In this document: piece after piece, positions 58,158 through 64,000 of the stretch | Numbering within the stretch: the first letter of the stretch is position 1 | Layout: each line of letters begins with the position of its first letter | From: DASXRC01 sp036506495 | GTDB lineage: Bacteria > Actinomycetota > Actinomycetes > Mycobacteriales > Micromonosporaceae | NCBI GenBank assembly: GCA_036506495.1 | Contig: DASXRQ010000152.1 | Span: 22,819-86,818, forward strand | DNA: 64,000 nucleotides | Direction of reading: 5' to 3' | Notes under the pieces: generated by a model | What the model was told of the DNA's origin: nothing | The model's input: only the letters and a program-made list of their open reading frames with translations | Databases searched by the model: none | Position numbers and translations under genes: made by a program

Positions 58158-59491
58158 CCGAAGGCTCGCCCGACAAGAACCCGGCGACCGCCGCGACGGC
58201 CGCCGCCGAGACGCTGGCCGCCGCCGAGCGATTGCCTCGACACGCCGCCCCTACGCCGGCGGAGCCGCGCTCGTTTGCGGCCCGGTTCCTGCGCGCGTTG
58301 TGGTCCGCGAACACGGTCACGGTGACCGTCCTCGCGGTGCTGCTGGCGATGATCGTCGGGGGCATTCTGATCATCACTTCGGACCCGGACGTTCGGGCGA
58401 AGTACTCCTACTTCTTCGCCCGCCCGGACGATGCTCTGGCGGCGAGCTGGAACAAGGTCAGCGACGCGTACGCCAACCTGTTCAAGGGCTCGATCGTCGA
58501 TCCGCTGGCCGTGCGCGGCGCGATCAACGGCACGCTGTCCTGGGAGCGGGTCTTCTTCCCGATCTCCGAGACGCTGACGTACGCGGCGCCGCTGGCCCTG
58601 ACCGGTCTGGCGTTCGCGCTCGCCCTCCGCGGCGGCCTGTTCAACATCGGCGTGCAGGGCCAGGCGATCATGGGTGCGATCGGGGCGGCGCTGGCCGGCT
58701 TCCTGCTGCCCCTCCCGGTCGGCCTGCACCTGATCGTCGCCCTGCTCGCGGGCCTGCTCTTCGGCGCCCTGTGGGGGTACATCCCCGGCATCCTCAAGGC
58801 ACGCACCGGCGCGCACGAGGTCATTACGACGATCATGCTCAATTACATCGCGCTGTTCTTCCTCGCTTGGCTGATTGTCCAGGACGGGGTCCAGGATCCC
58901 GGGCGTACCGACGCGATCAGCAAACCGGTCGACGGCTCGGCAAGGCTGCCGCACCTGCTTGGCTGGCTCGGGCCGAGCCTGCGCGTACACCTCGGCATCG
59001 TGCTGGCCGTGCTCGCAGTGTGGGCGACGGCTTGGCTGCTCAGCCGGTCCTCGTTCGGCTTCGAGCTGCGTGCTGTCGGGCTGAATCCCGAGGCGTCCCG
59101 CACGGCGGGCATGGCCGTGACCACGACGTACGCCCTCGTCATGGCCGTGGCCGGCGGGCTCGCCGGGCTCGGTGGCTCCACCATGGTGCTCGGACCGGCG
59201 CTGACCCTGACCCCGGCGGTGATCGGCAGCGTCGGGTTCGACGGCATCCTGGTCGGGCTGCTCGGCCGTGCCCGGCCGTGGGGAGTGTTGCTCGCCGCCC
59301 TCCTCTTCGGCGCGCTGCAGGCGGGAGGCAACCGGATGCAGTCCTTCTCCGGCATCTCGCTCGAGCTGGTGGAGGTCATCCAGGCGCTCATCGTGATCTT
59401 CGTCGCGGCACCGGCGCTCGTCGCGGCGCTCTTCCGGCTGCGACCCGCACGCGCGGGCGGCATCGAGACCGGCATGGCGAAGGGATGGTGA
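58154..59491 (+). CDS. ABC transporter permease (nucleoside type) 1
   Basis: 445 residues. A long Ala-rich cytosolic N-terminus, then about ten helices; ETLTYAAPLALTGLAFALAL, GGLFNIGVQGQAIMGAIGAA and FELRAVGLNPEASRTAGMAV are typical of BMP-associated (YufP-type) permeases. ATG 58154 overlaps the micro-ORF stop. Second permease follows 4 bp later. Confidence 0.92.
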   Translation: MTEGSPDKNPATAATAAAETLAAAERLPRHAAPTPAEPRSFAARFLRALWSANTVTVTVLAVLLAMIVGGILIITSDPDVRAKYSYFFARPDDALAASWNKVSDAYANLFKGSIVDPLAVRGAINGTLSWERVFFPISETLTYAAPLALTGLAFALALRGGLFNIGVQGQAIMGAIGAALAGFLLPLPVGLHLIVALLAGLLFGALWGYIPGILKARTGAHEVITTIMLNYIALFFLAWLIVQDGVQDPGRTDAISKPVDGSARLPHLLGWLGPSLRVHLGIVLAVLAVWATAWLLSRSSFGFELRAVGLNPEASRTAGMAVTTTYALVMAVAGGLAGLGGSTMVLGPALTLTPAVIGSVGFDGILVGLLGRARPWGVLLAALLFGALQAGGNRMQSFSGISLELVEVIQALIVIFVAAPALVAALFRLRPARAGGIETGMAKGW

Positions 59492-59495
59492 GATC

Positions 59496-60779
59496 GTGAC
59501 GACGATGACCGTCGACGAGGCCGAGGCCGTCGCCATACCCGTGCCGTTCTGGACCCGTGAGCGCAGGGTTGGCACGGGGCTGGCCGTCGCCGGGCTGCTC
59601 GCTGCGGTGATCTTCGGCCTGCTGGCGACGAGCCAGGACGCGAAGTTCACGCTCGCGGAGACCATCTCGGGGTCTGCGCTGCCGATCCCGGGAACGCTCG
59701 GCGCGGTCGTGTTCGGGCTGGTCGCCGCCGTTACCGGCGGGGCGATGCTGGCGCCCGGCGCGCGGCGCTGGTTCCCCTGGCTGCTCGGCGTCGGGATCGT
59801 CGCGGTGATCCTGTCGTTCCTGTGCTGGCAGGTCTCCCAGGCGCCGGTCGGCCTGAACGTGATGCCGATCGGCAACGTCGCCCACACCTCACTAGAGCTC
59901 TCGCTGCCGCTGATTCTCGGTGGCCTGTCCGGGGTTCTCTGCGAACGCTCCGGTGTGATCAACATTGCCATCGAGGGGCAGTTCCTGGTCGGCGCGTTCG
60001 CGGCGGCGATGGCGGCCACGCTCGCCGCCAGCGTCTGGGCCGGCATCATCGCCTCGGCGCTCGCCGGGCTGCTCATCGCGGCGCTGCTGGCGTTCCTGGC
60101 GATCCGATACCTCGTGGACCAGGTCGTCGTGGGCATCGTGCTGAACGTCTTCGCGCTCGGCCTCACCGGCTTCCTGTACGAGCAGCTGATGGCCAAGGAC
60201 GCGGCCCGCTACAACCAGCCGTCCCGGGTGCCGACCTGGCAGGTCCCCGGCCTGTCCGACATCCCCGTGCTGGGCCCGCTGCTGTTCAAGGCGAACGTGT
60301 TTGTCTACGGAGCCCTCGCCCTGGTGGTACTCATCCACCTCGGACTGTTCCGCACCCGGTGGGGCCTGCGTACCCGGGCGGTCGGCGAGCACCCGACTGC
60401 CGCCGACACGGTCGGCATCCGGGTGCTCGGCCTGCGGTACCGCAACGTCCTGGTCGGCGGCCTGGTCGCTGGGTTCGGGGGCGCGTACTTCACCCTGCTG
60501 TCCACGACGAACTTCAACAAGGGCATGACATCCGGGCTCGGCTTCGTCGCGCTCGCCGCGCTGATCTTCGGCCGGTGGACCCCGATCGGGGTGCTGCTCG
60601 CAGCGCTGTTCTTCGGCTTCGCCAACGCGCTCGCGTTCTTCCTCGGCACGGTCAGCAGCCCGATCCCGAGTCAGTTCCTCAACATGCTGCCCTACGTCGC
60701 GACCATCGTCGCGGTGGCTGGGCTCGTGGGCCGGGTGCGGGCGCCGGCGGCCGACGGCAAGCCGTACGTCAAGGGTTGA
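59496..60779 (+). CDS. ABC transporter permease (nucleoside type) 2
   Basis: 427 residues. Several helices in the first 120 residues, then SLPLILGGLSGVLCERSGVI, NIAIEGQFLVGAFAAAMAAT, GLRTRAVGEHPTAADTVGIR and TSGLGFVALAALIFGRWTPI, hallmarks of the YufQ-type partner. With the preceding permease it forms the heterodimeric channel. cdd begins 2 bp later. Confidence 0.92.
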   Translation: MTTMTVDEAEAVAIPVPFWTRERRVGTGLAVAGLLAAVIFGLLATSQDAKFTLAETISGSALPIPGTLGAVVFGLVAAVTGGAMLAPGARRWFPWLLGVGIVAVILSFLCWQVSQAPVGLNVMPIGNVAHTSLELSLPLILGGLSGVLCERSGVINIAIEGQFLVGAFAAAMAATLAASVWAGIIASALAGLLIAALLAFLAIRYLVDQVVVGIVLNVFALGLTGFLYEQLMAKDAARYNQPSRVPTWQVPGLSDIPVLGPLLFKANVFVYGALALVVLIHLGLFRTRWGLRTRAVGEHPTAADTVGIRVLGLRYRNVLVGGLVAGFGGAYFTLLSTTNFNKGMTSGLGFVALAALIFGRWTPIGVLLAALFFGFANALAFFLGTVSSPIPSQFLNMLPYVATIVAVAGLVGRVRAPAADGKPYVKG

Positions 60780-60781
60780 CG

Positions 60782-61608
60782 ATGGAGATCGACTGGTCGG
60801 AGCTGCGGGTCGCCGCCATCGAGGCGATGCGCCGTGCGTACGCCCCGTACTCGAAGTTCCCGGTCGGTGCGGCCGCGCTCGTCGACGACGGCCGGACGGT
60901 CGTCGGCTGCAACGTGGAGAACGCGTCGTACGGCCTGACGTTGTGCGCCGAGTGCGGGCTCGTCTCGGCGCTCCACGCGACCGGCGGCGGTCGGCTCGTG
61001 GCGGTGGCGTGCGTGGACGCGGCCGGCGACGCGCTCATGCCGTGCGGGCGATGCCGGCAGTTGCTGTGGGAGAACGGTGGGCCGGAATGCCTCGTCGACG
61101 CGTTCCCCGAGCCCCGACGGATGGCCGACCTGCTGCCGCACGCGTTCGACGTCACCGATCTCGACGCGGTCGGCTCGACGCCGCACGCGCCGGTCGTGCC
61201 GGCTCGACTGGCGCAATGGCGGGGGCGGGGGACCGCGTTCGTCCACCCGGACATGGTCGGCGGGCAGCGGGTGTGGACCGCGTACTGGGAGCGGTCGACC
61301 GGCCTGACGGACGCGGCCGAGGCTATCAGCATGGCCGACGCGGCCGACGCCGACGCAGCCGAGACAGCCGACGCAGCCGAGGCAGCCGCCGCGGCCGCCG
61401 CGGCCGGCGTGACGGACCTGGCCGGCGTGGACGACGTCGACGAGGGTACCGGAATCCTCGAGGAGGCTCCCATGTTCGCGGACGCGGCGGAGGCCGTGGC
61501 GTGGGGCCGGGCGCGTACCCCCCGGGTGGTCGTGGTGGATGCCGATGGCGGCACCTACTGGGCCGGTGACGGCGCACCGCCCGCGGAGATCGAGCTGCGG
61601 TGGCCGTC

Positions 61609-61612
<4 letters not shown>
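60782..61612 (+). CDS. cdd: cytidine deaminase with long C-terminal extension
   Basis: 276 residues, about twice the family norm. Residues 1-130 are a homotetrameric-type deaminase: zinc ligands Cys55, Cys88, Cys91 and catalytic Glu57 (CAEC and PCGRC). After it come HAPVVPARLAQWRGRG TAFVHPD-type text, a long Ala/Asp low-complexity stretch (SMADAADADAAETADAAEA) and a final small segment RVVVVDADGGTYWAGDG. The extension is not a second catalytic domain because it has no zinc motif. Converts cytidine to uridine; deoA overlaps its stop. Confidence 0.88.
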
Positions 61613-62892
<1,280 letters not shown>

Positions 62893-62976
62893 GCTCGGGA
62901 CGCGCCGAACCCCCGCAGCGGGGTCGCGCGTTGGGTGGGCGTTAGGCTCGCACGCCAAACCGGCCCAATCGACCAG

Positions 62977-63693
62977 ATGCCGACAAGACGACGTTACGAC
63001 AGCGAGGAGCACTTGCCCGTACCCGTGCCCGACCCCCTCGCCGCGCGTGCGGTGAGCGTTGAGGAACTGCGCCGGCTGCGACTGCCGCTGCCGCCGCCGC
63101 AGTTCCCACTGGTGTGGGAGCCGGGAGACGAGGTGGAGCTGCGCCCGACCACGGAGATCGAGGCGCGGACCGCGGTCCTCAACGTGGTGCTCGCGAGATG
63201 TTTCGGCATGCCGCAGGAGGCGGCGATGAGCTGGCTGCTCGGCTCGCACCTGGTCGACGCGGTGACCACGCCGGAGTGGCACTTCGTCATGTCCGGCCGC
63301 GGCGACCACCGGTCCTTCGTGCTGCACCTGGAGGCGATCTACGCGCTGTGCTGGGTGCTGGGCATCAGCAAGCACCTCGACCCGGCCGCGCCGTCGGAGG
63401 ACCGGCTCGTGGACCTGCTACCGCACCTGCCCTCCGGTGAGACGTTCGCCGAGTGGCGGTCGCGGACCCTGGTCGCACCCCGCAACGCGGCGGAGGTCGC
63501 GGCGGTGCTGGACCTCTACTACTGCCTCGACTGGGCATACCTCGAAGCGGAGCGCGCCGCGCTGCCGCTGCCGGGGCCGATCGACGGGAACGCGATCGGA
63601 CAGCGGCGGTGGGCGCTCGAGTGGGCGGTGATCTTCCACGGTCCGTTCCACGACGCCCCGACCGGCTGGGACCAGATAGACCTGGCCACGTAG
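62977..63693 (+). CDS. DUF4272-type hypothetical protein
   Basis: 238 residues, recognised by ALNVVLARCFG-like text (NVVLARCFGMPQEAAMSWLL), FVLHLEAIYALCWVLGISKH and DLYYCLDWAYLEAE. Cytosolic, function unknown. ATG 62977 is used, 84 bp after deoA; it may be a separate transcript. Palindromic repeat copy 3 follows. Confidence 0.7.
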   Translation: MPTRRRYDSEEHLPVPVPDPLAARAVSVEELRRLRLPLPPPQFPLVWEPGDEVELRPTTEIEARTAVLNVVLARCFGMPQEAAMSWLLGSHLVDAVTTPEWHFVMSGRGDHRSFVLHLEAIYALCWVLGISKHLDPAAPSEDRLVDLLPHLPSGETFAEWRSRTLVAPRNAAEVAAVLDLYYCLDWAYLEAERAALPLPGPIDGNAIGQRRWALEWAVIFHGPFHDAPTGWDQIDLAT

Positions 63694-63717
63694 GTCGGGC
63701 ACCGCCCGCCTGTCTTC

Positions 63718-63787
63718 CCTTGTCGATCTAGGGCGAATGCTGGCTAACTGATCTCCGATAACCAGTATTCGCCCTAGATCGACAAGG
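63718..63787. repeat. palindromic repeat, copy 3
   Basis: Arms 63718-63743 and 63762-63787 (26 bp, one mismatch) with an 18-nt spacer. The spacer is inverted relative to copies 1 and 2, so its complement reads ATCGGAGATCAG. It separates the DUF4272 gene from a convergent gene. Confidence 0.9.
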
Positions 63788-63801
63788 CCTGCGGGGGCCG
63801 A

Positions 63802-64000
63802 TCACGCCGGCCGGTAGGTGGTGACGCGCACGGAGAGCGTCACCGTCAGCGGGGCGGGCAGGGTGGCGATCGACGCGGCGAGCGCGTCCGGCTCGATGTG
63901 CCACGCGCTCGGGCCCATGCCGACCACCGTCGCGACCTCTCGGTGGCCGAGCGTCAGCGCGGCCTCGGCGGTGTCCTCGGCCGTCGGGGCGAAGCCGGCC
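63802..64000 (-). CDS. probable 23S rRNA (guanine-N1)-methyltransferase, C-terminal part
   Basis: Minus-strand end of a gene cut by the window. It reads GFAPTAEDTAEAALTLGHRE, VATVVGMGPSAWHIEPDALA, ASIATLPAPLTVTLSVRVTT then YRPA and stop. MGPSAWHIEPDAL near the C-terminus is what I remember of the RlmA/TlrB methyltransferases. The SAM-binding and zinc motifs lie beyond the window, so the family is only probable. Confidence 0.6.
   Translation of the reverse strand, partial: AGFAPTAEDTAEAALTLGHREVATVVGMGPSAWHIEPDALAASIATLPAPLTVTLSVRVTTYRPA

Noticed and set aside
57854..60196. 780-codon antisense open frame over the nucleoside permeases
   Set aside because: Same GC artefact; the sense genes are clear ABC permeases and the antisense text is low complexity.

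Overview
The window is very GC-rich, densely packed chromosomal DNA from an actinobacterium, with many GTG starts and many ATGA/GTGA start-stop overlaps. Gene content and order point to a filamentous or sporulating actinomycete, and my guess is the Micromonosporaceae. Reasons are a Streptomyces-type gas vesicle operon, the order pmt / rsmI - metG - tatD - rsmA - ispE ... glmU - prs - rplY - pth shared in outline with the Mycobacterium tuberculosis Rv1002c-Rv1018c region, and a complete nucleoside uptake and salvage operon. Genus assignment is inference only. I see no phage, insertion sequence, CRISPR array or plasmid function.

Layout. 1-5.5 kb: end of an SDR gene, an esterase, then a dormancy-flavoured set (Acg-type nitroreductase, a CBS-domain gene broken by a frameshift, a cyclic-nucleotide-binding protein) and a CsoR-family repressor with its operator and a small membrane methyltransferase. 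5.5-10.5 kb: a leftward block with one canonical and one degenerate sensor kinase, a LuxR-type response regulator, a 54-residue cysteine-rich zinc protein, a Clp-N-domain protein and an endonuclease/exonuclease/phosphatase protein. 10.7-15.8 kb: a ten-gene gas vesicle operon (leftward: two accessory genes, A, F, G, O, J, L, S, K), nearly every junction overlapping or within 45 bp. 16-18.9 kb: a kinase remnant, a hydrolase, small proteins and an LLM-type flavin oxidoreductase.

18.9-29 kb is a conserved core: protein O-mannosyltransferase facing rsmI, metG, tatD, rsmA, ispE, an ABC-F ATPase and two DUF4383 membrane proteins. 29-32 kb: a desaturase-TetR pair with a double operator, an HTH protein with a possible endonuclease-like domain, and tRNA-Gln(TTG). 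32-39.6 kb: glmU, prs, rplY, pth, cysQ, cysD, cysN; a 45-bp triplicate repeat plus hairpin lies at the cysD/cysN junction. 39.7-45.2 kb: glycogen debranching-type enzyme, family 4 glycosyltransferase, galK, galE. 45.4-51.6 kb: CorC/HlyC-type CBS protein, an ECF sigma factor overlapping a membrane beta-propeller protein, trpS, a 2H phosphoesterase and a YihY protein. 51.6-55.1 kb: merR, methyltransferase and tetR divergent from a membrane protein gene carrying an in-frame stop at codon 9. 55.3-62.9 kb: BMP lipoprotein, ATPase (apparent CTG start), two permeases, cytidine deaminase with a long C-terminal extension, and thymidine phosphorylase. The window ends with a DUF4272-type gene and the tail of a probable rRNA methyltransferase.

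The least explained signals are intergenic. Three copies of one palindromic element (20-bp core arms, always an 18-nt spacer with a conserved CGGAGAT core) occur at 46.4, 55.1 and 63.7 kb. Two nested palindromes (18-bp and 27-bp perfect arms) sit between convergent genes. All identifications are by eye from translated sequence; no database search was run.
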